63,684 nt of DNA, from positions 1 to 63,684 of the forward strand of contig CAZGSR010000012.1 in assembly GCA_964528645.1 (NCBI GenBank), given 5' to 3'. Below are positions 42,899 to 50,622 of this stretch, in pieces. Position 1 is the first letter of the stretch, and every line of letters begins with the position of its first letter. The notes beneath the pieces are model-generated. The model did not search any database. It saw only the letters and a program-made list of their open reading frames with translations, and was not told where the DNA came from. The DNA is from UBA5734 sp964528645 (GTDB lineage: Bacteria > Bacillota > Clostridia > Saccharofermentanales > UBA5734). The position numbers and the translations under genes were made by a program.

Positions 42899-43430
42899 AC
42901 AGCGACTCTGCAGATTGGTAGATTTTTTCGATATCGTGCCGCGGCATCGATTTTTCCACGAGATAGCCAATGATCAGGATGACGGGCAGATTCAGGACCA
43001 GGCGGCCAAGCATGAAGGTCCAGCCCATGGCAGTGGCTTCAAACAGCAGGAGCGGAATCTTGGTTGTCGACCAGGCGCCAATGAAGACCATGATGTTGGA
43101 GAGCTTGCTGCCTTTCTTGAGCATGATGCCAGCGACAGGGAAGGCGGCATAGAGCGGTCCAGCTGCAAAAGATCCGAGCAGGAAAGACAGGACGATGCCC
43201 ACAATGCCGGATTTTTCACCGGTCAGGCGGATCATGACCTCGCGCGGTACCCAGACATCCAGAAGGCCAAGCAGGATGAAGATCGGCGGCACAACGGCCA
43301 TCAGGTCGAGCAGGTTGTCCCAGCTGAGCTGGGCGGCTTTCAGGCCGAGCGTGGTGTCGAATGCTGCGATTCCGGCAAGAACCAGAAGCATGACCAGGAA
43401 AAAGCGATAGCGCTTCAGCAGATTTTTCAT
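42897..43430 (-). CDS. Permease of the DUF318/YraQ class, second half
   Basis: A 177-residue protein with about five membrane helices. It looks like one half of a DUF318 permease, a class that includes ArsP organoarsenical exporters and is normally a single chain of about 300-350 residues. Conserved-looking stretches are LLGLLDVWVPREVM near 53, GSFAAGPLYAAFPVAGIMLKKG near 86-107 and IGAWSTTKIPLLLFEA near 117. Its ATG overlaps the stop of the preceding half by ATGA, so the two subunits are probably made together. Substrate unknown. Confidence 0.8.
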   Translation of the reverse strand: MKNLLKRYRFFLVMLLVLAGIAAFDTTLGLKAAQLSWDNLLDLMAVVPPIFILLGLLDVWVPREVMIRLTGEKSGIVGIVLSFLLGSFAAGPLYAAFPVAGIMLKKGSKLSNIMVFIGAWSTTKIPLLLFEATAMGWTFMLGRLVLNLPVILIIGYLVEKSMPRHDIEKIYQSAESL

Positions 43431-43906
43431 TTCACGATACCTCCGAGAATCAAGGCCACAATCACCGAGAAAACCAAGGCCAGTGCGTTGCGGGTCAGAG
43501 TGGCACGTTTACCGAAATATTTCATTTCAACCGGCATAGTCACAACACCGACCATCATCAGGGTCGAGACAAAGACGGCAATCTGGACAACACCGGCACC
43601 GTGCTGGAGCAAGGCTGCGGCCAGGGGGAAGGCGACAAAGCCAGGGATCAGTGTGACCGAACCAACGGCAGCGGCGACGACGATACCGAGCCAGCCAGAC
43701 TGAGCACCGATCAGGCCAGAGATGGTTTCTGGCGACAAGATGGCCAGGAGGATGCCGATCAGGACGATGATGCCCAGCATTTGCGGTAAAATATTTTCAA
43801 AGGATTTCCAGGCCTTTTTCAAGGCCATGCGAGTCTTGCTGCGATCCTTGAAAAAGGATACCCCCAGCAGGCCGAAAGCCAGACCGTATAAGACGTACGT
43901 AAACAT
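43427..43906 (-). CDS. Permease of the DUF318/YraQ class, first half
   Basis: A 159-residue protein with four or five membrane helices. SPETISGLIGAQSGWLGI near 57 and LIPGFVAFPLAAALLQHGAG near 86-105 mirror the second half, the internal repeat expected for this permease class. It diverges from the methyltransferase operon across 141 bases holding inverted repeats, so both sides may share a regulator. If the link is real, the exported compound might be a methylated metalloid or thiol product; this is inference from position. Confidence 0.8.
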   Translation of the reverse strand: MFTYVLYGLAFGLLGVSFFKDRSKTRMALKKAWKSFENILPQMLGIIVLIGILLAILSPETISGLIGAQSGWLGIVVAAAVGSVTLIPGFVAFPLAAALLQHGAGVVQIAVFVSTLMMVGVVTMPVEMKYFGKRATLTRNALALVFSVIVALILGGIVK

Positions 43907-43951
43907 TTAGTGTGCTCCTTTCGAATCTTGTTCTTAATGTATCAGCAATCC

Positions 43952-44004
43952 GGTCATTGACCGTGACATGATCACAGTCCCTGCCAGCTTCTTGCTCCTA
44001 TAAT
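43952..44004. promoter_or_regulatory. Divergent control region: two dyads and a -10 box
   Basis: GGTCATTGACC (43952-43962) and GTGACATGATCAC (43963-43975) are two adjacent palindromic dyads, followed by a perfect TATAAT (43999-44004) 44 bases before the methyltransferase ATG. The -35 region is poor, so regulation through the dyads is plausible. Confidence 0.4.
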
Positions 44005-44047
44005 CTTCCCGCGGCGAGCCAATGGACTTGCCCAGCCAGGAGATGCC

Positions 44048-44692
44048 ATGAAAGACCAGATCCAGATCCGCTATACGAAAGAAAGTACTGCCGGCAGCAA
44101 TTTGAGCTGTGGTGGCAACCTGTCTTATCTGGATCTTGCACCCGGCCAGACAATCCTCGACCTGGGCTGCGGCCGCGGACGGGAGACCATCGAGGCCGCC
44201 CTGGCCGTCGGTCCCGACGGGCTGGCAGTCGGACTTGACCTGACAGCTGCGATGATTGAAAAGGCCGAGCTCACTGCCGCTTATACGGCTGAAGTCCAGA
44301 ACGGACAGGCCCACGTCGCATTTGTCCAGGGTGATATCGAAGCACTTCCTTTTGCCGACGAGACATTCGACGCCGTGATCAGTAACTGTGTGATCAATCA
44401 CGCCCGTAATAAGCAGCAAGTCTACCGCGAAATCTACCGCGTCCTCAAGTGCCGTGGCTACTTTATTGTATCCGATGCCTGCACCCGCGAACCACTGCCG
44501 GAGTCGGTCACATCCGATCCCCAGGCCTGGGCCGATTGCTTTGGCGGAGCGATACCCCGCGAATCCTATCTCGACAGCATCGCAGCTGCCGGTTTCCCAG
44601 ATTTGGAAATCTTAAAATCCCGCGAATATGTGAAAAACGGCTATGACTTTATCAGCCTCACGATCCGCGGCACTAAGCCGCAGATCCTTTGA
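44048..44692 (+). CDS. ArsM-like SAM-dependent methyltransferase
   Basis: A 214-residue class I methyltransferase. The SAM site ILDLGCGRGRET spans 36-47. The region ISNCVINHARNKQQVYREIYRVLK (111-134) and the later WADCFGGAIPRESY (161-174) carry Cys114 and Cys164 in positions that match the arsenite methyltransferase ArsM; a third Cys lies in SNLSCGGN (Cys21). It is shorter than ArsM (about 260-350), lacking the C-terminal domain. RBS AGGAG. It leads the operon with the Cys-rich peptide and radical SAM protein. It may methylate a metalloid or a thiol; the substrate is not proven. Confidence 0.82.
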   Translation: MKDQIQIRYTKESTAGSNLSCGGNLSYLDLAPGQTILDLGCGRGRETIEAALAVGPDGLAVGLDLTAAMIEKAELTAAYTAEVQNGQAHVAFVQGDIEALPFADETFDAVISNCVINHARNKQQVYREIYRVLKCRGYFIVSDACTREPLPESVTSDPQAWADCFGGAIPRESYLDSIAAAGFPDLEILKSREYVKNGYDFISLTIRGTKPQIL

Positions 44693-44698
44693 TACGCA

Positions 44699-44721
44699 TA
44701 TATACATGGTCTGTGTATATA
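44699..44721. promoter_or_regulatory. Inverted repeat before the Cys-rich peptide gene
   Basis: TATATACA and TGTATATA form a perfect 8-bp dyad with a 7-base spacer, 32 bases before the peptide ATG and just after the methyltransferase stop. It could be an operator for an internal promoter. Confidence 0.45.
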
Positions 44722-44752
44722 GAAGATTTTGAGGACAGGAGGTGTTGAAACG

Positions 44753-44860
44753 ATGAAGAAAGTCACTGGAAAGGCTTCTTCGGGCAGCTGCTGCACGTCT
44801 TTCACGACTGCACAGTGCTGCTCCAAATCCTCAAAAGTTGTGGCAGGCTGCCACGACTGA
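44753..44860 (+). CDS. 35-residue Cys-rich peptide, putative maturase substrate
   Basis: A small gene between the methyltransferase and the radical SAM gene. It begins MKKVTGKASSGSCC and has five Cys of 35 residues: pairs at 13-14 and 22-23 and a single Cys33, with Ser, Thr, Lys and Gly filling the rest and an acidic end CHD. AGGAGGTG precedes the ATG at ideal spacing, stronger than most genes here. No signal peptide is visible. Position, size and composition fit a RiPP precursor or a metal-binding carrier peptide for the downstream enzyme. A 9-bp hairpin (44872-44880 with 44895-44903) follows and could lower expression of the distal genes. Confidence 0.72.
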   Translation: MKKVTGKASSGSCCTSFTTAQCCSKSSKVVAGCHD

Positions 44861-44950
44861 TCCCCTGAGTCTGGCGGAGGTGGCCATGATGCTGCCTCCG
44901 CCAAATCCTGCCATCCAGCCAACCAGCCAGCCAGACCAGAGGAGGTCGCC

Positions 44951-47101
44951 ATGATTCCCGCCAAGAATAACATCATCGTCCAGATCCAGGACAGCACGCC
45001 GGCCGAATATGCCATCATGAATCCAATCACGGGCAGTTTCGACCTGATGGGCGAACGCGAACATGCCTGGTTTACGGCCACTGGCACTCGATCCAAGCTG
45101 GATCCTGATACGCTGGATTATTTCCTCGAACGCGGCTATGCCTACCTCGACGAGCAGGGCGAACAGCAGGCGATTGAACGAGCCTTTGCTGAATTCAACG
45201 CGGAGGTAACCGACGGCCAAGTCCAGCTGATGCTGGTGCCGACCTATGGCTGCAATCTCGCCTGCACGTACTGTTTCCAGCACGGAATTGATGGCCGGCC
45301 TCAGTTGATTACAAAAGAAATCGTCGATGCCTTTTTCGCCTATGCCCGCGAAAATTTCAGCAACCGGTCGCAAAAGCCGTTTGTCACCTTGTTTGGCGGC
45401 GAACCGCTGGTCAATTCCGCCGCCCAGCGCGAAATCGTCGAATACATTCTCGACGGTTGCGCCCGTGAGGGATACGAATTCGCTGCGGTCACCAATGGCT
45501 ACGATTTCGTTGATTATGTCGACTCACTGAAAAAGGTCACCGTCAAGGAGATCCAGTTTACGCTCGATGGTGGCAAAGCCGTCCATGACCAGCGCCGGAT
45601 CACCCATAACAAAAAAGGCTCCTTCGACCATGTCGTCGCTGGCATTGCGGCCGCGGTCGCTGCAGGCATCCCAGTCAACCTGCGCTCTGTCGTCGACCGG
45701 GAGAACATCAATGACCTCGTCCAATTGGCCGAGTACTGCGAAGCGCAGGGCTGGCTCGACTTGCCCCCTGAAATGTTCAAGACCCAGATCGGGCGCAATT
45801 ACGAGCTCTTTGAATGCTATGTCAAACCACAGCACCTGATGACCCAGGTCGAATTATGGGCGGAGTATGCTGCCCTGGCCAAGGCCCACCCGGTCCTCTA
45901 CCGCTTCCATCGGCCGGATTTCAAAGGCATCCGCCACCTCGTCGATACTGGCGACCTATACCTGGCCAGCTTTGACACCTGCCCGGCTGCCAAGACCGAA
46001 TGGGTCTTTGACCTGTATGGCGAAATCTATGGCTGCACCGCCAGCTGTGGCCGTGAAGAATATCGCCTCGGCCGCTACTGGCCGGTTGTCGAAAAGAATG
46101 ATGCAGCAATCGAAAACTGGCAGAGTCGCAACGTCACGACGATCGAGAAGTGTCGTTCTTGCAGCTACAACGTCATTTGTGGCGGCGGATGCGGTGTCGT
46201 CGCTGCCAATCATAACAACCTCAATATTCACACACCCGATTGCCGCCCCATCCAGGAACTGCTTGATATCGGCGTCAATTTCTACGCCGAAGAAATTCGT
46301 GCCATGGCCGAAGATACGATTGGCACAGATGATACTTCACAGACAGAAATGATCACGATCGAAACGCCTGTGGTTCACCTTTCTGGATCATCTGCTGACC
46401 ATCCAGGCCATCACACCACTGGCTGCCTGTTCTGTGGCTTCGACCTGGTCTACTCTGATAAACCCCAGGCAGTCACGTGCGGCATCTGTGGCGGTACATT
46501 CGAATCAACCATTGTCTGTCCCCTGGGACATTTTGTCTGTGACACCTGCCATAGCCTCGACATCCTCGACCAAGTGGAACTCGTCCTGACTGGCAGCACC
46601 GATAGTGATCCTGTCCGTCTGGCCCAGTCGATTTTCGAACTGCCAGGTCTCAATATGCATGGGCCGGAATACCACAGCATCGCCCCGGCGATCATCGTCG
46701 CCGCCTGGCAAAACCAGACAGGCAGCCGTGACCGCGCCCAGATCCACGAAGCCATCCGTCGCGGCCGGTCTATCCCGGGTGGCGCCTGCGGATCCTACGG
46801 CGCCTGTGGCGCAGCGCTGGGCGCTGGTGTGGCCTACTCGATCATCGAATCCGTCACCGCCCTGTCCAGCGCATCCCGCGCCGATGCCAATCTGGCGACA
46901 GCTGCAGCCCTGACTGCGATCGCTGAGCACGGCGGCCCACGCTGCTGCAAACGCGAAACCATCACCACCATCCAGGCTTTTGCCCACTCTACCGGGTTCT
47001 TTGCGGCTGACAGCCTGGCCCCCTACACCTGCCACCAATGTGGGCGGATGCAAGAATGCATCGGCACCCGCTGCCCCTTCCACCCTGCCCACGAGAACTG
47101 A
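44951..47101 (+). CDS. Radical SAM/SPASM protein with Cys-rich C-terminal domain
   Basis: A 716-residue enzyme. Residues 1-90 form a leader-binding-like domain. The radical SAM core has CNLACTYC (Cys101, 105, 108), TLFGGEP near 147 and FTLDGGKAVHD near 203. The SPASM region holds Cys344, 362, 366, 401, 404, 410, 414 and 431, enough for two auxiliary [4Fe-4S] clusters as in peptide maturases. After about 475 comes a separate domain with two zinc-ribbon-like Cys sets (492/495/510/513; 523/530/533), GGACGSYGACGAALGAG near 610-625 and a final CHQCGRMQEC; from memory it resembles DUF5714. RBS GAGGAGG. Likely modifies the preceding peptide. Confidence 0.88.
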   Translation: MIPAKNNIIVQIQDSTPAEYAIMNPITGSFDLMGEREHAWFTATGTRSKLDPDTLDYFLERGYAYLDEQGEQQAIERAFAEFNAEVTDGQVQLMLVPTYGCNLACTYCFQHGIDGRPQLITKEIVDAFFAYARENFSNRSQKPFVTLFGGEPLVNSAAQREIVEYILDGCAREGYEFAAVTNGYDFVDYVDSLKKVTVKEIQFTLDGGKAVHDQRRITHNKKGSFDHVVAGIAAAVAAGIPVNLRSVVDRENINDLVQLAEYCEAQGWLDLPPEMFKTQIGRNYELFECYVKPQHLMTQVELWAEYAALAKAHPVLYRFHRPDFKGIRHLVDTGDLYLASFDTCPAAKTEWVFDLYGEIYGCTASCGREEYRLGRYWPVVEKNDAAIENWQSRNVTTIEKCRSCSYNVICGGGCGVVAANHNNLNIHTPDCRPIQELLDIGVNFYAEEIRAMAEDTIGTDDTSQTEMITIETPVVHLSGSSADHPGHHTTGCLFCGFDLVYSDKPQAVTCGICGGTFESTIVCPLGHFVCDTCHSLDILDQVELVLTGSTDSDPVRLAQSIFELPGLNMHGPEYHSIAPAIIVAAWQNQTGSRDRAQIHEAIRRGRSIPGGACGSYGACGAALGAGVAYSIIESVTALSSASRADANLATAAALTAIAEHGGPRCCKRETITTIQAFAHSTGFFAADSLAPYTCHQCGRMQECIGTRCPFHPAHEN

Positions 47102-47120
47102 AAGCGAGGTTACCCCCACC

Positions 47121-48404
47121 ATGTCCCAAGTCCTGCACATCAACGCCGATGAATTCGAGTCCGTCGTCCTCCAGAGCCAGACCCCGGTCATTCTCGATTT
47201 CTACTCGGATGAATGTCCACCCTGCGAGGCTCTGGCGCCGATTTTCAACAAGATGAATGAGAAATACGGCGAGCACATCAAGTTTGTCAAAATGCACCGC
47301 CAGCACAACCGCGAATTTGCCACATCCATCCGGGTCACCAGCAGCCCGACCCTGATGTTCTATCACAACGGCGTGGAGGTTGGACACCGCCTGATGGGTT
47401 ACATGAACAAGCCCCAAGTCCGCAAAGCGATCGAAGAGATTCTCGGCGACGTCATCCCGCCGGCACCGATGCAAGAAGTCGACTGCGATGTCATCATCCT
47501 CGGCGCCGGACCGGCTGGTCTCTCAGCAGCGATCTATGCTGCCCGGGCTCGCATGGATGTTGTGGTCATCGACCAGGCTATCCCAGGCGGACAGGCAGCT
47601 TCCACCTACCACATCGCCAACTACCCCGGCACCCCAGGCATCATCAGTGGCCCTGCCCTGGTGGAAAACATGAAAGCCCAGGCCGAGATGTTTGGTGCCA
47701 GAATCGAAGACCTCAAGGAAGTCCTCGAGATTGATTTCATCGGTAAGGTCAAGCGGGTCCAGACCGAAGATACCGTCTACCGCGGCAAGGTCGCCATTGT
47801 CGCCACCGGTTCTGTCCCGCGCACCTTGCCAGCTGTCGGATCCGACGAATTCAAGGGCCGAGGCGTCCACTACTGTGCGACCTGTGACGGTGCCATGTAC
47901 CAGGACCGGCGCGTCATCGTCGTCGGCGGCGGCAGCTCCGCCATGGAAGAAGCCGTCTTCCTGACCCGGTTTGCCAGCGAAGTCATCATCGTCCATCGTT
48001 CAGAAAGATTCCGTGCTGCAGCGATCGAAGTTGAGCATGCTCGCCAGAATCCCAAAATCAAGTTCATCACCAGTACGATCATCAAGCAGGTCAACGGCCA
48101 GGGTCATGGGATCGGCAGTGTCGTGCTCGAAAACGTCAACACCGGCGAAGAAACAGAATTCCCGATCGACGGCGTGTTCGTCTTCATCGGCAACCAGCCG
48201 ATGACCGATATGTGCAGCGGCGAAATCGACCTCGATGACGACGGCTACATTGTTGCGGACGAGGATTGCCAGACCAACATCGCCGGCGTCTATGTCGCCG
48301 GGGACATCCGGTCTAAGCCAATCCGCCAGGTCGTCACGGCAGCGGCTGACGGCGCAGTCGCCGGCATCATGTCCGAGCGCTACGTCCGGGCCCATTTCGG
48401 CTAA
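47121..48404 (+). CDS. Thioredoxin-thioredoxin reductase fusion
   Basis: A 427-residue redox protein. Residues 1-108 are a thioredoxin fold with the active site DECPPC (Cys32, Cys35) rather than WCGPC. Residues 120-427 are a flavin thioredoxin reductase: FAD site ILGAGPAGLSA (126-136), redox pair CATC (Cys252, Cys255), pyridine site VVGGGSSAMEEA near 273, and the closing VYVAGDI motif near 395. Known fusions usually carry thioredoxin at the C terminus; here it is at the N terminus. It ends the operon 19 bases after the radical SAM gene, so it may keep the peptide or the enzymes' cysteines reduced. Confidence 0.9.
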   Translation: MSQVLHINADEFESVVLQSQTPVILDFYSDECPPCEALAPIFNKMNEKYGEHIKFVKMHRQHNREFATSIRVTSSPTLMFYHNGVEVGHRLMGYMNKPQVRKAIEEILGDVIPPAPMQEVDCDVIILGAGPAGLSAAIYAARARMDVVVIDQAIPGGQAASTYHIANYPGTPGIISGPALVENMKAQAEMFGARIEDLKEVLEIDFIGKVKRVQTEDTVYRGKVAIVATGSVPRTLPAVGSDEFKGRGVHYCATCDGAMYQDRRVIVVGGGSSAMEEAVFLTRFASEVIIVHRSERFRAAAIEVEHARQNPKIKFITSTIIKQVNGQGHGIGSVVLENVNTGEETEFPIDGVFVFIGNQPMTDMCSGEIDLDDDGYIVADEDCQTNIAGVYVAGDIRSKPIRQVVTAAADGAVAGIMSERYVRAHFG

Positions 48405-48470
48405 TTCAGACCGACGCTGTTCCGCAGGCAACGCCCGTTTCGTGCGCTGCACCCGATCCCGAACGGCTCT

Positions 48471-49427
48471 CTAGTCCAGCAAATGGTACCATTCGGCCGG
48501 ATCCACCACCAGGTGGGTCCGGTCTTTGATTTTCGCCAGGGAAAAGCCGGTTTGCAGTTCCTGTGCTGTCACAGGTTCGGGCCGGTCAATCAGACCCGCC
48601 AGGGCAGCCAGGCCGCCAATCAGCTGGGGCGCGGTGAATCCAGCCTGCTGGAGTGCGCCCAGATCGAGCGATTGTTGACGTTTGGACAACCGGTGGCCAT
48701 CTGGGTCCACCAGCAGCGGCACATGTGCATACGTCGGTTCCGGCTTCCCCAGCAATCGGAAAATATAAAGCTGGGGAAAGGTCGAACGCAGCAGATCCCG
48801 CCCACGCAAGACCAGATCGATCCCCATCAGGGCGTCATCAACCGCACAGGCCATCTGGTACGCGAAACCACCATCGGCGCGTCGCACAACGAAATCACCC
48901 CAATCCAGGGCGAGGTCGAGACTCTGCGGTCCCGCCACCAGATCCGCGAACTGGATCTGAGTCGATTCGACGAGCAGGCGCCAGGCGATGCTTTTGCTGC
49001 CAGTTTGCCCAGGATATGCCGAGCCTGGCCCAAGTTCTGGCGGTCGGCACGTCCCAGCATAAACCCGGTGACCATCCTCTGCATGTGGTGCCGAAGCTGC
49101 CAGCAAATCGGCCCGTCGGCACGTACATGGATAGACCAGGCCATTTTCACGCCACGACTCGAAAATTTCCCGATACAAACCAGTCCGATCGCTTTGACGA
49201 ATCAGCGAGTGAGGAGTCTGGCCGATATCAGCCGGAATGCCCAACCAAGCCAGGTCTATCACCAGCTGTTCCATATAGGTGTCGCTCGACCGCACCGGGT
49301 CGAGATCCTCAATGCGCAAAATCTGCTGACCACCCTTGGCATGAACTGCCAGATCAGAAAGCAAAGCGACCCAGACATTGCCCAGATGCATCCGCCCCGT
49401 CGGGCTAGGCGCAAAACGTCCGATCAT
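48471..49427 (-). CDS. gluQ: Glutamyl-Q tRNA(Asp) synthetase
   Basis: A 318-residue paralogue of glutamyl-tRNA synthetase that lacks the anticodon-binding domain and attaches glutamate to queuosine in tRNA-Asp. The HIGH-type motif reads FAPSPTGRMHLGN (5-17) and the KMSKS-type motif HRLSKRQQ near 240. The zinc-site cysteines are CTCRR near 102 and TCRPP near 127. Length (about 300) separates it from GltX (about 480). It is convergent with the thioredoxin fusion and stands alone. Confidence 0.88.
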   Translation of the reverse strand: MIGRFAPSPTGRMHLGNVWVALLSDLAVHAKGGQQILRIEDLDPVRSSDTYMEQLVIDLAWLGIPADIGQTPHSLIRQSDRTGLYREIFESWRENGLVYPCTCRRADLLAASAPHAEDGHRVYAGTCRPPELGPGSAYPGQTGSKSIAWRLLVESTQIQFADLVAGPQSLDLALDWGDFVVRRADGGFAYQMACAVDDALMGIDLVLRGRDLLRSTFPQLYIFRLLGKPEPTYAHVPLLVDPDGHRLSKRQQSLDLGALQQAGFTAPQLIGGLAALAGLIDRPEPVTAQELQTGFSLAKIKDRTHLVVDPAEWYHLLD

Positions 49428-49555
49428 GAATCAGTCAAACACCCCTGCATAAAGTCGTTCAAACAGGCCAGCTGTTGTTCACCTCATTGTCCTTGCAGTA
49501 TAGCAAGCCTGGCATGTTTCCTCCAGAGGTGGCGCGGCTCGTGGCTCTTTGCTTT

Positions 49556-50150
49556 TTCCCGTGAAAAGGTAAGAAAGGATGCACCTGTTTTCCAATCATT
49601 AACCAACCTGGAACCGATGATTGTTGTTGCATGGTTTCGTGTCAGGTCATTCTGAGAAGCGAGACACTTTCGGAGGCGGTATTCCGTCCATGTACCAGAC
49701 CTACGACGAGGGGTGGCACTGAATGTGGAACGTTCCGCTTTAGGGGTAGGAGGTGGCGCGAAGTCTGGTATCCAGGATGGAACATTCACGAAATGGAGCC
49801 AGACTTCGCGCGAAGGGTGGCCCCGCGGGCGGAATGTTCACGATTTGGTGTCGGTCCACTTTTTGGGAAAATCTGCAATGTGCTTGTGCAGCCTACAGCC
49901 GCAGCTGGTTGACGCCTCATCAAAAAAGTTCCTCGCAGGTGCTCCGACATAGCAGCGGAAATTTCTGCCGCTATGTCGGAGCACTTTATTGGAAGATCTT
50001 GGCATGACCTGAAAAAGCCTCTGCTGCAGGGTTTTCGAGACCCATTTGATTAGTACCGCTTTGGTAGACCTACCCCAATCGTGGAACTTTCCATCCAAGG
50101 TGCCAGACCTACGGCCACCCCTGGCACTGGATCGTGAAATTTCCGCCTGC
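49556..50150. repeat. Palindrome-rich repeat element B (inverted copy of A)
   Basis: The reverse complement of this stretch aligns with element A over nearly its full length, about 87 percent in the best 312 bases. It starts at TTCCCGTGAAAAG (49556-49568), shares AGAAGCGAGACACTTTCGG (about 49658-49676) with A, keeps the 46-bp palindrome (49939-49984) and ends near GTGAAATTTCCGCC (50134-50147). It has extra modules absent from A, including GCGCGAAGTCTGG with its inverted partner CCAGACTTCGCGC (about 49757-49815). The clean left terminus is kept; the right terminus is diverged. A 131-codon minus-strand frame (49838-50233) crosses it but lacks coding bias. Confidence 0.83.
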
Positions 50151-50416
50151 GGGGCCAGGGGTGGCGTGAGGGATGGTCCTTTCGTGGATTCTCCTGCCAA
50201 AGGATCTAACGCATGGTTTGAGCGTTTGGTCAAATCGAGCTTTTCCAGCCTGTAAAACCAGGTGATTTTGAAATATGTTTCTACCGCACTATCATTTCTT
50301 GCTTGCTACACGCAATTTAAATACGTTATAACGCCATTTGTGCCCTGTCAAAGGCAATAATATTCATGCACATTGCCAATTTCTGCAATTTCATCAAATC
50401 AATCTTGCAAATTTGC
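50151..50416. other. Intergenic stretch before the glnK promoter
   Basis: No gene seen. The first part is eroded repeat material with a GCCAGGGGTGGC module; after about 50270 the sequence turns AT-rich up to the glnK promoter. Confidence 0.5.
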
Positions 50417-50445
50417 TTGACTTCTCCATTGCGATCGTTTATTCT
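50417..50445 (+). promoter_or_regulatory. Promoter of glnK-amt
   Basis: TTGACT (50417-50422), exactly 17 bases, TATTCT (50440-50445). Transcription would start near 50453, leaving a leader of about 170 nt. Confidence 0.7.
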
Positions 50446-50457
50446 GAAGCCATCAAA

Positions 50458-50497
50458 GCAAGGGCGCTGACCTCCACCGGTCGAGTGCCCTTTTTGT
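50458..50497 (+). terminator. Promoter-proximal terminator-like hairpin in the glnK leader
   Basis: AAGGGCGCT pairs with AGTGCCCTT and an inner GACC/GGTC stem closes a hexaloop; TTTTTG follows. It begins only a few bases after the predicted start, well before glnK, so it may attenuate the operon or end a short RNA. Confidence 0.55.
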
Positions 50498-50622
50498 TTT
50501 GAAAACCAACTAAGCCAAGCAGAATAAACGCATCTGCGAGGTGCCTGTTACAGGCTGCCTCTGGTTTCGTGCACCCTGCTGGCCAAGGCCATGATGGCCA
50601 ATCAAAGAAAGGGGTATGAGCC

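Noticed and set aside
49838..50233. Minus-strand 131-codon frame in element B
   Set aside because: Same reason as its partner in A; no convincing ribosome site and no recognised domain.
50458..50622. Glutamine riboswitch or ANTAR-responsive leader before glnK
   Set aside because: The conserved core bases of the glutamine aptamer and the A/G hexaloop of ANTAR hairpins are not present; only a generic terminator-like hairpin is supported.
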